From contig NZ_KB908101.1 of assembly GCF_000382345.1 (NCBI RefSeq), forward strand, positions 22,039 to 86,038: a DNA stretch of 64,000 nucleotides, given 5' to 3'. Position numbers and translations under genes: made by a program. Of this stretch, positions 17,976 to 27,646 are shown one piece after another. Positions within the stretch are counted from its first letter, which is position 1. Each line of letters opens with the position of its first letter. The notes under the pieces were generated by a model that did no database searches, was not told the origin of the DNA, and saw nothing but the letters and a program-made list of their open reading frames with translations. Source of the DNA: Massilia niastensis DSM 21313. GTDB lineage: Bacteria; Pseudomonadota; Gammaproteobacteria; Burkholderiales; Burkholderiaceae_D.

Positions 17976-19025
17976 TTATTTCTCCACGGAGAAGCGGAAA
18001 CGGGAAACGGTCTGGTACACCTCGCCCGGACGCAGGATCGTGTTCGGGAACTGCGGCTGGTTCGGCGAATCCGGGAAGTGCTGCGGCTCCAGGCAGAAGC
18101 CGCTGCGGTGGGCATAGCTGCGGCCCTTGCCCTTGAGCGTGCCGTCGAGGAAGTTCCCGCTGTAGAACTGCACGCCCGGCTCCTCGGTGTACAGCTCCAG
18201 CACCCGGCCCGAGCCCGGCTCGACCACGCGCGCGGCGCGCGTCATGGTCTTGCCGTTCGGCTTGTTGAGCGCGAAGTTATGGTCGTAGCCCAGGCCATGG
18301 CGCAGCTGCTTGTCCGGCTGGCCGATGCGCTCGCCGATCGGACGCGGGGTGCGGAAGTCGAAGGGCGTGCCCGCCACCTGCGCCAGCGCGCCGAGCGGGA
18401 TCGATTCGGCGTCGATCGGGACGAAGGCGTCGGCATCGATGCTCAGCTCGTGGCCCAGGATATCACCCTCGCCCGCCAGGTTGAAGTAGCTGTGCTGGGT
18501 CAGGTTTACCGGCGTGGGCCGGTCGCTCACCGCATGGAAGCGCACCACCAGCTCGTTGTCGTCGGTCAGGGTGTAGACCACGGTGGCATCCAGGTTGCCC
18601 GGGTAGCCCTGCTCGCCGTCCACGCTGCGGTAGCTCAGGCGCAGGCTGTCGCCGTCGATGGCGGCGTTCCACCTGACCTTGTCGAAGCCGGCCGGCCCGC
18701 CATGCAGGTGGTTGTTGCCGTTGTTCGTCGGCAGCTGGAATGCCTTGCCATCGAGGGTGAAGCGCCCTTTTCCGATGCGGTTGCCGTAGCGGCCGATCAG
18801 CGCCCCGAAATACGGGCTGTCGCCGCGGTAGGGTTCGAGCGTGTCGAACCCGAGCACCACGTCGGCGAAGCGGCCCTCGCGGTCGGGCGCATGCAGCTCG
18901 GTGATGACGCCGCCGAAGTCGATGATCTTCACCACCATGCCATTGGCATTGGCGAGCGTGAATTGCGTAATGGACGCGCCGTCAGGCAACTGCCCGAACG
19001 GCGCTTGCGTGATACCGGTATGCAC
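17976..19025 (-). CDS. galM: Aldose 1-epimerase (mutarotase)
   Basis: A 349-residue GalM-type mutarotase. The catalytic His is in NLTQHSYFNL, the catalytic Glu in FCLEPQHFPDSPNQ, and NNGNNHLHGG and IGRYGNRI bind substrate. It interconverts anomers so that sugar released by retaining or inverting hydrolases, or taken up, reaches the form used by the dehydrogenase; L-arabinose is the likely substrate from context. No signal peptide is seen, so it is cytosolic. It sits between the cytoplasmic GH43 gene (13 nt) and the lactonase gene (3 nt). Confidence 0.94.
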   Translation of the reverse strand: MHTGITQAPFGQLPDGASITQFTLANANGMVVKIIDFGGVITELHAPDREGRFADVVLGFDTLEPYRGDSPYFGALIGRYGNRIGKGRFTLDGKAFQLPTNNGNNHLHGGPAGFDKVRWNAAIDGDSLRLSYRSVDGEQGYPGNLDATVVYTLTDDNELVVRFHAVSDRPTPVNLTQHSYFNLAGEGDILGHELSIDADAFVPIDAESIPLGALAQVAGTPFDFRTPRPIGERIGQPDKQLRHGLGYDHNFALNKPNGKTMTRAARVVEPGSGRVLELYTEEPGVQFYSGNFLDGTLKGKGRSYAHRSGFCLEPQHFPDSPNQPQFPNTILRPGEVYQTVSRFRFSVEK

Positions 19026-19038
19026 GGTGTTGTCGTCC

Positions 19039-19995
19039 TCAGTAAGTGGATGGCCGACCGAAGACCGGCATCCCCTGCTCGTCCCAGCGCAGCGGTTTCA
19101 CGAAGGTGTGACGATCGGGATTCCAGAGCGGATCGCCGACGATCTCGGTGTACGTGCGCGCGTGGTAGACCAGCATGACGGTGTCGTTGTCTTCGGCATA
19201 CGTGAAGCTGTTGTGACCTGGGCCGTAGATGCCATGATCGTAACACGTACGAAAAACCGGCTCTGTCGCCTTGGTCCAGGACGCGGGGTCGAGCAGGTCG
19301 GCGTCCTCGTCGGCCCACAGCAGGCCCATCGCGTAGTTATGGTCGGTGGCGCTGGCGGAATAGCTGATGAAGATCTTGCCGTTGCGGCGCAGGACCGACG
19401 GGCCTTCGTTGACCCAGAAGCCGATGGTTTCCCAGTCGTATTCCGGCTTGCTCAGCAGGATAGGCTTGCCCTCGATCTGCGTCGGGGTCTTCATCGGGGC
19501 GATGTAGAGGTTCGAGTTGCCCTCGATCTCGACATCCTTCTGCGCCCACAGGTAGTACAGCCGGCCCTTGTGGGTGAAGGTGGTGGCGTCCAGGCAGAAG
19601 CTGTCGATGCCGGTGTCGACCTGGCCCATGAACTCCCACTCGCCTTCCAGCGGGTTGGCGCTGGCGTTGCGGATCGCGTACATGCGGTGCTGGAACAGCT
19701 TGTGCTTGATGTCGCGGCTGGGGGCGGCGGCGAAATACACGTACCAGGCGCCCTGGTTGAAGTGGATCTCGGGGGCCCAGACCAGTTCGGAGTAAGGGCC
19801 GGTGTCGGGCTTGGTCCAGGCGGTGACCGTGTGGGCGCTGGCCAGGCCGGCGATGGTGCTTGCGCGGCGCAGCTCGATGCGGTCGTACAGGGGGACCGAG
19901 GCGGTGAAGTAGTAATAGCCGTCGGTGTGCTTGTAGATGTACGGATCGGCGCGTTGTTCGATCAGGGGTTTCAGCAGGGTTTCTTGCATGGTCAT
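19039..19995 (-). CDS. Cytoplasmic GH43 exo-arabinofuranosidase-like hydrolase
   Basis: A 318-residue GH43 protein lacking a signal peptide. The catalytic base Asp is in EQRADPYIYKH, the middle Asp in SFCLDATTF and the acid Glu in FWVNEGPSVL. WAPEIHFNQGAWYVYFAA is a family signature. This subgroup includes exo-1,5-alpha-L-arabinofuranosidases. Together with the adjacent transporter it suggests that short arabino-oligosaccharides are imported and cut inside the cell. A second ATG six bases downstream (19989) has the better-spaced GAG ribosome site and may be the real start. Confidence 0.9.
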   Translation of the reverse strand: MTMQETLLKPLIEQRADPYIYKHTDGYYYFTASVPLYDRIELRRASTIAGLASAHTVTAWTKPDTGPYSELVWAPEIHFNQGAWYVYFAAAPSRDIKHKLFQHRMYAIRNASANPLEGEWEFMGQVDTGIDSFCLDATTFTHKGRLYYLWAQKDVEIEGNSNLYIAPMKTPTQIEGKPILLSKPEYDWETIGFWVNEGPSVLRRNGKIFISYSASATDHNYAMGLLWADEDADLLDPASWTKATEPVFRTCYDHGIYGPGHNSFTYAEDNDTVMLVYHARTYTEIVGDPLWNPDRHTFVKPLRWDEQGMPVFGRPSTY

Positions 19996-20016
19996 CTCGA
20001 TTCGGTTGTTGGCCCG

Positions 20017-21369
20017 TTAGCTGGCGACGTAGCCGTGGGTATGCATTTCTTTCTTGACGGTGCTGTAGTAGCTGTCGCTGATGCGGTACTTGAACATCAG
20101 GGCGCCCATCAGGAAGTGGAAGAAGCCCGGGATCACGGACAGCATCAGGGCGATGCCCTGCAGCGCCAGGCTCGACTGTTCCTGGTTCGGCTGGTACTGG
20201 AAGTAGTTCAGCAGGATGCCGACCATCGCGCCGCCGATCGCCATGCCGGCCTTCTGGCACACCGAGATGCCGCCGAAGGCGAAGCCCGAGACGCGCTTGC
20301 CGGTCTTGACCTGGCCGTAGTCGATGGTCTCGGCGATCGCCGACCAGAACACCGGCGCGTGCAGGTCCACCACCAGCGACAGCACGAAGTACAGCGCGAA
20401 GGCCAGCACCAGGTCGCCCGGCTTCACCAGGAAGTAGATCAGCACGCTCAGCACCGCCACCGCGAGCTGGGTGTTGCGGAACAGCTTGACCTTGCAGTAG
20501 AACTTGGTGGTCCAGGTGGACACCACCATCGCCAGGATCGCCGCCGCCACGCCGGTCGACAGGAAGGCCGAGACCGTCGCCGTGTCCCCGCCCAGGTAGT
20601 ACTTGGCGTAGTAGATCGCCACCGAGCCGCGGATCACGTAGCCGATGGTGCCGGTCACGCACACCGCGCACAGGATCAGCCACTGGTCGTTCTGCAGCAG
20701 CACCTTGACCTGGTCGCGCAGCGGCTGCTTCTCCACCTTGTGGATCACGCGCTCGGTGGTGGTGAAGAAGCACAGCAGGAACAGCAGCACGCCCATCGCC
20801 GCCATCACCGCCATCGCCGCCTGGTAGCCGGCCGCCGGATTGGCGTCGTCCCAGTGCTTGGCCAGCATCGGCACGATGATCGTCACCATGAAGGCGCCCA
20901 CCTTGGCGAAGAACAGGCGGTAGCCGTTGGCCGACAGGCGTTCCTGCGGGTCCGAGGTCAGGCCGCTGATCAGCGAGATGTAGGGAATGCCCACGCCCGC
21001 CGTCATCAGGGTCATCAGGATGTAGGTCGAGTAGGCCCAGACCAGCTTGGCGTCATAGCCCCAGTCCGGGGTGGTGAACACCAGGAACACGCTCAGGCCG
21101 TAGGGCAGCGCCAGCAGCAGCAGGTAGGGACGGTAGCGCCCCCAGCGCGACAGGAAGGCGTCGGTCATCTGCCCCATCGCCAGGTCGGCGATCGCCCCCA
21201 CCAGCTTCACGGCCACGAACAGCGCCGCCAGGTCGCTGGTCTTGAGACCGTAGATGTCGGTATAGAAGAAGGTAATGATCAGCATCATCGACGAGATCAC
21301 CACGTTGAGGGCCATGTCGCCGGCGCCGAAGCCCGCTTTTTCGATGGTGGAGAGTTTTTGAGTTTGCAT
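20017..21369 (-). CDS. MFS transporter, glycoside-pentoside-hexuronide (GPH) type
   Basis: A 450-residue inner-membrane carrier with about 12 hydrophobic segments. GAGDMALNVVISSM, TDAFLSRWGRYRPYLLL and the cytoplasmic DYGQVKTGKRVSGFAF are GPH-family features; these carriers move sugars with H+ or Na+. The likely cargo is arabinose or arabino-oligosaccharide, given the flanking intracellular GH43 and the receptor. I chose ATG 21369 (MQTQKLST) because GGACGGGAA lies six bases before it; the frame is open to 21387. It lies 21 nt before the GH43 start and 92 nt behind the TonB-dependent receptor. Confidence 0.9.
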   Translation of the reverse strand: MQTQKLSTIEKAGFGAGDMALNVVISSMMLIITFFYTDIYGLKTSDLAALFVAVKLVGAIADLAMGQMTDAFLSRWGRYRPYLLLLALPYGLSVFLVFTTPDWGYDAKLVWAYSTYILMTLMTAGVGIPYISLISGLTSDPQERLSANGYRLFFAKVGAFMVTIIVPMLAKHWDDANPAAGYQAAMAVMAAMGVLLFLLCFFTTTERVIHKVEKQPLRDQVKVLLQNDQWLILCAVCVTGTIGYVIRGSVAIYYAKYYLGGDTATVSAFLSTGVAAAILAMVVSTWTTKFYCKVKLFRNTQLAVAVLSVLIYFLVKPGDLVLAFALYFVLSLVVDLHAPVFWSAIAETIDYGQVKTGKRVSGFAFGGISVCQKAGMAIGGAMVGILLNYFQYQPNQEQSSLALQGIALMLSVIPGFFHFLMGALMFKYRISDSYYSTVKKEMHTHGYVAS

Positions 21370-21461
21370 GATTCCCGTCCGTTCCAAACAACCGGGGGCA
21401 CTGCCCGGAAATGCGGTGCAGCGCCCCTTTGTTTACTTCGTCAGCCTGTCAGGGACCGGCT

Positions 21462-24146
21462 TCAATTGCGCCAGCGCAGGGCCAGGCCCACCACCCGGTC
21501 GTAGCGGCGGATGTCGCGCGGCAGCTGCGGCACGCTGTGGTAGTCGTGGTACGCCTGGTCCAGCAGGTTGCTGCCGTCCAGCGTGATGGTCACGTTATCG
21601 GTCAGCTTGTACGAGATCGACGCGTCCAGGGTCTTGAGCGGATCGACGACGATGTTGTACGGGGTCGCACGGTAGTTGTACTCGGCCGTGAACTTGTCGC
21701 GCCAGCTGTAGGCCACGCGCGCCGACCACTTGCCGTACTCGTACAGGCCCACCAGGTTGGCCGAGCGGCGCGACATGCCGGCGAAGGTGTTGATGGTGCC
21801 ATCCGCTTCGGCCAGGCCGCCGTCCATGAAGGTGACGTTGGCCTGCATGCCCAGGCCGCCCAGCCAGCCCGGGAGCGAGGTGTAGAACTGCTGGTAGGCC
21901 AGTTCGGCGCCTTTCAGGCTGCCCTCCACCGCGTTGTACGGACGGCTGACGTTGTAGGTCACGCCGTCGTGGACTTCCGGACGCGAGGTGCGGCGCAGGT
22001 AGTTCTCGTACTTGTGGTGGAACAGCGTGGTGGTGAACGAGCCGGCCGGCGCGAAGTACCACTCCAGGGCCACGTCGACGTTGCGCGCTTCCTGCGGTTT
22101 CAGTTGCGGGTTGCCCGCGGTGCCGGTCGCCAGGGTGGTCGTGGTCGACGGGAACAGCACCAGGCCCGGATTGAAGTCGCCGAACGGCGCGCGCTCGATC
22201 GCCTTGCTCGCGCTCAGGCGGCCGATCAGGTCCTGGCGGAAGTGGGCGCGCATCGACAGGCTCGGAAGCACGTCGTTGGTCGAGGTTTCGACGGTGGTCG
22301 GCGAAATCACGCCGTTGTTCGACGAGAAGCCGCTGATGCGCTGCTTGGTCTTCACGTAGCGCGCGCCGACGGTGCCGTCCACGGGAATCGGGCCGGCGTC
22401 GAAGCCGAAGTTCGCCTTCAGGTAGACCGCCTGGGTCTTCTCGCGATCCGCATAGAACGACAGCGGATCGTCGGCCTTCGGCGCGGAACTTCCCGTCACC
22501 GCCTGGCGCACCACGGCGGTGTTATCGAGCAGGTAGTCCAGGCACGGGGCGTAGAACTGGTTCATGCCGTAGTCGCCGCCGGTCTCGGGGCTGGTGCAGT
22601 TCAGGCCCGGGATGCTGGTGACCTTGATGGCGTTCGGCGTAAACCTTCTCGGCGCTTCCGAAAAGCCGTTCAGCTCATGCACGTAGGTGGCGTCGCGCCG
22701 GGCGATGCGCGCGCCGGCGCTGACTTCCTTGATGAAGCCGTCGGCTTCCGGCATCCAGGCGATATCGCCGCGCCAGTCGGTGGCCGCGCCGCGCGAGCGG
22801 TTGTGGTTGTCGAACAGGGCGAACAGGGTCCAGTTGTTCGGGTCGGTCATGTTCACGCCCGGGTAGGTCAGGAAGCCGCCGCCGTCGCGCACTTCGGCGC
22901 TGATCGGCTTGGCGATATCCATCACCGTGTCGAGGATCGGGTTCTGCTGGCTGTACTTGCTGACGGTACGCACCAGTTCGGAGCTGACACGGATGCCCGG
23001 CGTGACTTTCCAGATCGCGCCGACCGCACCCTGGTGGGTTTCCGAGTCGTCGCGCCGCGCCTGGGTCGAGCTCAGGGTGAAGGTATTGACGTTCGGGTTG
23101 CTGATCGAGTGCAGGTAGTTCGTGCCCGGCACGGTCGTGACGGTCGAAGCTGGGTTATTGATCGGCAGGCCGCCGACGAAGAAGATGCTCTGCGAGTCGT
23201 GGTCGATCTTGGTCGAGAAGCCTTCGGCATAGACCTCGAGGTCCTTGCTCGGACGCCACTGCGCCGACAGGTTGCCGGCCACGCGCTTGCGGTCGCCGCT
23301 GCCCATCACGCGGCCCATCGCGTCGGCGCCGGTGATGCCGCGGTCGATCGTCATCGGCGCGCCGACGAAGGCGGTTTCGTCGTGGTAGCGGCCGCGCTGG
23401 TACGACAGGCCGCCCAGCAGGCCGATCTCGCCGATGCCGGTCTTCCAGCGGTTCGACAGCATGCCCGAGACGTTCGGGTCGACCTTGTCGGCCTTGTCGC
23501 GGTGCTCGCCGCGGACGTTGAACGCGGCCTGCGCGCCCTTGAAGTCGAACGGACGGTTGGTGCGCACGTCGATCACGCCCGAGGTGCCGCCTTCGACCAT
23601 GTCGGCGCCCTGCGATTTATACACGTCCACGCGCTGCAGCATCGCGACCGGCACGTCGGCCAGGAACAGGCTGCGGCCGGCGGCGGTGAACATCTCGCGG
23701 CCGTTGTACAGGGTGGTGATGCCGCCCAGGCCGCGGATCACGACGTTGCCGGCTTCGCCGTTCTGGCGGATCACCTGCACGCCGGGCACGCGGCCGAGGA
23801 TCTCGGCGACGTTCTTGTCCGGGAACTTGCCGATGTCGTCGGCGACGATGGAATCGATGACCTGCTCGGCGTTGCGCTTGATGTTCTGGGCGCTCTGGGC
23901 CGCCTGGCGGGTGCCGGTGACGGTGACGATGGCGGCCTGCTTGTCGGCGTCCTTGCGCGCGCTGCCGGTCGCGGCATCGGCCGGGGCTTGCGCCACCGGT
24001 GCATCGGCCGGAGCGGCGGCGACTTCCTGGGCGCCGACGGTGGCGGCGCTCATCAGACCCGCGCCGGCAAGGGCTGCGACGGTTGCGCGCAACATGAATG
24101 CGCGGCAGGTGTTGGGCACGGCTTGGCCCGATGCATAGCGTTTCAT
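21462..24146 (-). CDS. TonB-dependent outer-membrane receptor, oligosaccharide type
   Basis: An 894-residue receptor of the class common in Caulobacter and Xanthomonas sugar loci. A signal peptide ends near VGAQE. The plug domain shows IVTVTGTRQAAQ, GKFPDKNVAEILGRVPGVQV and a VIRGLGG segment, followed by a long barrel ending in the aromatic-poor VVGLALRWRN. It should import arabinan fragments across the outer membrane with TonB-ExbBD energy. It heads the receptor-transporter-GH43-mutarotase-lactonase series and has the third shared promoter block. The ligand is inferred from neighbours only. Confidence 0.92.
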   Translation of the reverse strand: MKRYASGQAVPNTCRAFMLRATVAALAGAGLMSAATVGAQEVAAAPADAPVAQAPADAATGSARKDADKQAAIVTVTGTRQAAQSAQNIKRNAEQVIDSIVADDIGKFPDKNVAEILGRVPGVQVIRQNGEAGNVVIRGLGGITTLYNGREMFTAAGRSLFLADVPVAMLQRVDVYKSQGADMVEGGTSGVIDVRTNRPFDFKGAQAAFNVRGEHRDKADKVDPNVSGMLSNRWKTGIGEIGLLGGLSYQRGRYHDETAFVGAPMTIDRGITGADAMGRVMGSGDRKRVAGNLSAQWRPSKDLEVYAEGFSTKIDHDSQSIFFVGGLPINNPASTVTTVPGTNYLHSISNPNVNTFTLSSTQARRDDSETHQGAVGAIWKVTPGIRVSSELVRTVSKYSQQNPILDTVMDIAKPISAEVRDGGGFLTYPGVNMTDPNNWTLFALFDNHNRSRGAATDWRGDIAWMPEADGFIKEVSAGARIARRDATYVHELNGFSEAPRRFTPNAIKVTSIPGLNCTSPETGGDYGMNQFYAPCLDYLLDNTAVVRQAVTGSSAPKADDPLSFYADREKTQAVYLKANFGFDAGPIPVDGTVGARYVKTKQRISGFSSNNGVISPTTVETSTNDVLPSLSMRAHFRQDLIGRLSASKAIERAPFGDFNPGLVLFPSTTTTLATGTAGNPQLKPQEARNVDVALEWYFAPAGSFTTTLFHHKYENYLRRTSRPEVHDGVTYNVSRPYNAVEGSLKGAELAYQQFYTSLPGWLGGLGMQANVTFMDGGLAEADGTINTFAGMSRRSANLVGLYEYGKWSARVAYSWRDKFTAEYNYRATPYNIVVDPLKTLDASISYKLTDNVTITLDGSNLLDQAYHDYHSVPQLPRDIRRYDRVVGLALRWRN

Positions 24147-24241
24147 ACGTCTCCTCTGTCGTTATTAGGTGCGCCGCCTTGTGGGGGCGGCTGCATTTTT
24201 TTCATGCTTGACAGAATGGTAGGCGCTGCATCGAGATCGAT

Positions 24242-24282
24242 CCAATCAATTTTTCGGGCGTTCCGATACCGATTTCTGTATC
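24242..24282 (-). promoter_or_regulatory. Shared arabinose-locus promoter block, copy 3, with perfect dyad
   Basis: CCAATCAATTTTT at 24242-24254 and the 18-mer GATACCGATTTCTGTATC at 24265-24282, again 23 nt apart. Here the dyad is perfect with 6-bp arms: CGATAC at 24264-24269 and GTATCG at 24278-24283. It lies about 95-140 bp before the receptor start. The 624-bp gap 24147-24771 otherwise holds an AT-rich stretch (about 24290-24480), a small GC hairpin with 7-bp arms (24491-24513) and the porin leader with ribosome site GGAGAAA. No convincing gene is seen in it. Confidence 0.7.
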
Positions 24283-24771
24283 GAAACCGAGTATAATTTT
24301 GATAGCGCTCGCAGAATAGTGTGAACATTCTGACCTGTCGGTAACACGCAACGGATGCGTTGAGCGAGCGCAAAGTGCATAAGCATAGTGCTAAGGATTA
24401 TTGGGCGAGCACTTGCCCAGCTGTTAAGGTAGTGCTCTGAGTCACTATTTCACAAGAATAATGAATCTCAAACACGCCACAATTTTCCGCGCCGGCGCAT
24501 CTTGTACGCCGGCTCGCCCGCGTTCTCGCTCCCGCATCGATCATCGCTGCGTTCATGGGCTGCTTACCGCGGGCTTGCGCTTCGCGTAGTCCTATTCCGA
24601 CACGTTCGCGGCGTAATTCATACCATCCTGACGCTACAGCTGGTAAAAGGCGGCATCGGTACAACAGTCCGGGCCCTATTAGCCCCCTCGCAAGAGGGAA
24701 TCGGTGACAAATAGCCACCCCTCGTGTCATGATTCGAGTGGTGCTAAAACATCAAACATGGAGAAAATCTA

Positions 24772-25818
24772 ATGAAACAAAAAATCCTTGCAGCGGCCCT
24801 CCTGGCTTCCCTGCCCCTGTTCGCCCAGGCGCAGACCAGCGTCACTATCTACGGCCTGGTGGACGCTTCTGTCGGCGTCGAGGACAGCGACGCGCCCGGT
24901 GAGGACAGCCGCTTCGTCACCCAGTCCGGCACCCAGTCGACCAGCCGCATCGGTTTCCGCGGCACCGAAGACCTCGGTAACGGCCTGAAAGCCCTCTTCA
25001 ACCTGGAAGCCGGCGTTGCCGTCGACACCGGCGCGGGCGATTCCCAGCTGTTCCAGCGCCGCGCCGTGGTTGGCCTGCAGGGCAACTTCGGTACCGTCAC
25101 CGTGGGTCGCGAATACGGTCCGATCGCTTCGGTCGCCGCCGCCTCCGATACCCTGGGCCAGGGCTTCTACGGCTCCAACCTGGCAGCCTTCTCGGGCACC
25201 GACCGCCTGACCCGCCGCCTCGCAAACTCGGTCAACTACAAGAGCAACCCGCTGAGCGGCTTCACCCTGGGCGCGGCCTACTCGGCCGGCGAGACCGCCA
25301 CCGGCCCGTCGGCCGACCTGGCTGGCGTGTCGCTGGAATACGCGAACGCGGGCCTGTACCTGGGCGTCGCGTACCAGAACGTCGAGCGACTGGCCAGCGA
25401 CGACGACAACCAATACGGTTTCGGCGCGGGCTACAAGTTCGGCGATTTCGAAGTCCGTGGCGGCTACCTGGTGGCTGACCGTGCCGGCGTGCCAGGTTCG
25501 GGTACGGACAGCAAGTATGAGCAGGGCAACCTCGGCGTGTCCTACGCTACCGGTCCGAACAAGTTCTTCCTGAACTTCCAGCAGCAGCGCCTGGGCGTCG
25601 GCCCCGGCGACAGCTACTCCAAGGGCAGCGCCGTTACCCTGGCCTACACCTACACGCTGTCGAAGCGCACCAACATCTACAGCACCCTGGCCCACATGCG
25701 CAACGGCAACAACGCAGTGTTCGGCCTGACCTCGGCTGGCGCCACCCTGACGCCGCCGGTCACCGCGCTCGGCGCAGATCCGCGCGTGTTCAACGTGGGC
25801 GTGCGTCACTCGTTCTAA
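24772..25818 (+). CDS. Gram-negative general porin
   Basis: A 348-residue 16-strand-type porin. It has a short signal peptide (MKQKILAAALLASLPLFAQA), then SVTIYGLVDASVG, the family start in Burkholderiales porins, RIGFRGTEDLGNG, and the C-terminal FNVGVRHSF ending in Phe, as needed for BAM assembly. It allows passive entry of small hydrophilic solutes. The start is fixed by ATGGAGAAAATCTAATG with GGAG before it. It is divergent from the receptor operon, so it may or may not belong to the sugar locus. A strong terminator follows. Confidence 0.95.
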   Translation: MKQKILAAALLASLPLFAQAQTSVTIYGLVDASVGVEDSDAPGEDSRFVTQSGTQSTSRIGFRGTEDLGNGLKALFNLEAGVAVDTGAGDSQLFQRRAVVGLQGNFGTVTVGREYGPIASVAAASDTLGQGFYGSNLAAFSGTDRLTRRLANSVNYKSNPLSGFTLGAAYSAGETATGPSADLAGVSLEYANAGLYLGVAYQNVERLASDDDNQYGFGAGYKFGDFEVRGGYLVADRAGVPGSGTDSKYEQGNLGVSYATGPNKFFLNFQQQRLGVGPGDSYSKGSAVTLAYTYTLSKRTNIYSTLAHMRNGNNAVFGLTSAGATLTPPVTALGADPRVFNVGVRHSF

Positions 25819-25835
25819 TCGTTCGCATCAGCGAC

Positions 25836-25868
25836 AAAAAAACGGCAAGCTTCGGCTTGCCGTTTTTT
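25836..25868 (+). terminator. Intrinsic terminator after the porin, possibly bidirectional
   Basis: ACGGCAAGC and GCTTGCCGT pair around TTCG and are followed by six T; an A-run precedes the stem, so it can also stop the convergent chemoreceptor transcript that ends at 25908. Confidence 0.9.
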
Positions 25869-25907
25869 CTTTTCACAGCGCCGCCTCTCGCGAGCGGCCC
25901 GATTGCA

Positions 25908-27608
25908 TCAGAACTCTTCCCATTCCCCTGCCGGCGCCAGGGTCCTTGCCTTGGCTGCTGCCGTTCGCGTCAGCACTGGCTTGCCCGCTGCCAGGACCCG
26001 CGGTGCACGCACTGGCTGAGGAGCGCTCCTGGCCGTGGACGCGCTTGCGGCGAGCGCCTGGGCATTCCCGATATGGAAGCCCGCCACGACCTCCGCCAAC
26101 TTTGCTGCCTGCTCCTGCATCGACGTCGCCGCAGCAGCCGCCTCCTCGACCAGGGCCGCGTTCTGCTGCGTGCCCTCGTCCATCTGCACCACCGCCTGGT
26201 TGATCTGCTCGATGCCGGCCGTCTGTTCCTGGCTGGCCGCGGTGATCTCGGACATGATGTTGGTCACGCGGCGCACGCTGCCCACGATCTCTCCCATCGT
26301 CGCGCCGGCTTCGGCCACCAGCTTGCTGCCGGTGGCGACCTTGTCGGTCGAGTCTTTGATCAGGGTCTTGATTTCCTTGGCTGCCGCGGCCGAACGCTGG
26401 GCCAGGCTGCGCACCTCGGTCGCGACCACGGCGAAGCCGCGTCCCTGCTCGCCGGCGCGGGCGGCTTCGACCGCCGCGTTCAGCGCCAGGATGTTGGTCT
26501 GGAACGCGATGCCGTCGATGACGCCGATGATGTCCTTGATCCTGGTCGCCGACGTATTGATCTCGTTCATGGTGCCGACCACCTGGCCGATCACCTGGCC
26601 GCCGCGTTCCGCCACGTTCGACGCCGCCTCGGCCAGCACATTCGCCTGGCGCGCGTTGTCGGCGTTCTGCTTGACCGTCGACGTCAGTTCTTCCATCGAC
26701 GACGCGGTCTCTTCCAGCGCGCCGGCCTGCTGCTCGGTGCGGGACGACAGGTCCTGGCTGCCGGCCGCCACCTGGGCGGCGGCGACCGCGATGGTGTCGG
26801 TGCCCGTGCGGACCGTGCCGACGGTGCGCGCCAAATTCTCGTTCATGGTCTTCAGCGCCTGCAGCAGCTGGCCGGCCTCGTCGCGGGTGCTGACCTCGAT
26901 CTGGCTGGTCAGGTCGCCGGCGGCCACCGTGTTGGCCACTTCCAGCGCGCGCGTCACCGGACGGGTGATCGAACGGCTGATCCACCAGGCCACCACGCCG
27001 GCCAGCGCCAGCGCGGCGGCGCCGCAGCCCCACATCAGCATCGCGGTGCTCCTGTAGGTCTGGGCCGCGGCGATGGCGCCTTCGGTGCTGAGCTGCTTCT
27101 GCACCGCCGCCAGTTCGCCGATGGTGCCCTTCAGGCGCCCCAGGCGCTCGCGCATCTCGCTGTTCAGGAAGGCGCGCGCCTCCTCGTGGGCGCCGGCGTG
27201 GATGTGCCGGATCTGGATGTCCTGGCCGGCCGCGTAGTCCGCCAGTTCCTGCTCCATGCGGGCCAGCAGCTCACGCGACTTGCCGTTCCTGAGCGTCGCT
27301 TTCAGCCCGGTCATGATCTCGCCCAGCTTGCGCCGCGAGGCGTGGATGGTCTCGGCATGCGCCTGGCGGGCGGCCGCTTCCTCGGTCAGCATCATGTTGC
27401 GCATCGCGAGCGCGACGCTGTCGACCTCGCCGAGGAGCTTGCCGGTCGCCTCGATCCGGGGCATGCGGTGATGGACGATCTGGTCGGTGACCTCGTTCAG
27501 GCGCGCGAGCATGGCATTGCTCAGGACGATCATCACGACGATCATGGAGCAGACAAGGCCGAAGCCGAGGGCCAGGCGTTTGCCGATTTTCAGGTTTGCG
27601 AGATTCAT
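25908..27608 (-). CDS. Methyl-accepting chemotaxis protein with CheR-tether pentapeptide
   Basis: A 566-residue chemoreceptor. TM1 is at about 11-33, a four-helix-bundle periplasmic ligand domain follows to about 188, TM2 at about 190-212, then HAMP and the long signalling hairpin whose tip reads [31 protein letters not shown]. The C-terminus GEWEEF matches the xWxxF tether that binds CheR or CheB, so it should be a high-abundance-type receptor capable of methylation. ATG at 27608 starts [17 protein letters not shown]. The frame stays open far upstream over the urease genes, but that part is not coding. It lies 38 nt after the damaged cheW gene. Confidence 0.93.
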   Translation of the reverse strand: MNLANLKIGKRLALGFGLVCSMIVVMIVLSNAMLARLNEVTDQIVHHRMPRIEATGKLLGEVDSVALAMRNMMLTEEAAARQAHAETIHASRRKLGEIMTGLKATLRNGKSRELLARMEQELADYAAGQDIQIRHIHAGAHEEARAFLNSEMRERLGRLKGTIGELAAVQKQLSTEGAIAAAQTYRSTAMLMWGCGAAALALAGVVAWWISRSITRPVTRALEVANTVAAGDLTSQIEVSTRDEAGQLLQALKTMNENLARTVGTVRTGTDTIAVAAAQVAAGSQDLSSRTEQQAGALEETASSMEELTSTVKQNADNARQANVLAEAASNVAERGGQVIGQVVGTMNEINTSATRIKDIIGVIDGIAFQTNILALNAAVEAARAGEQGRGFAVVATEVRSLAQRSAAAAKEIKTLIKDSTDKVATGSKLVAEAGATMGEIVGSVRRVTNIMSEITAASQEQTAGIEQINQAVVQMDEGTQQNAALVEEAAAAATSMQEQAAKLAEVVAGFHIGNAQALAASASTARSAPQPVRAPRVLAAGKPVLTRTAAAKARTLAPAGEWEEF

Positions 27609-27646
27609 GGTCTTCTTTCTTGATGGCCGCCGGGCGGCCGGTTCGT

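Noticed and set aside
24491..24513. GC hairpin in the porin leader as a riboswitch or attenuator
   Set aside because: Only a 7-bp stem with a 9-nt loop and no conserved riboswitch core or anti-structure is visible.
24398..24730. 110-codon ORF in the gap before the porin
   Set aside because: Composition is not protein-like, an overlapping plus-strand ORF is equally long, and no start signal is seen.
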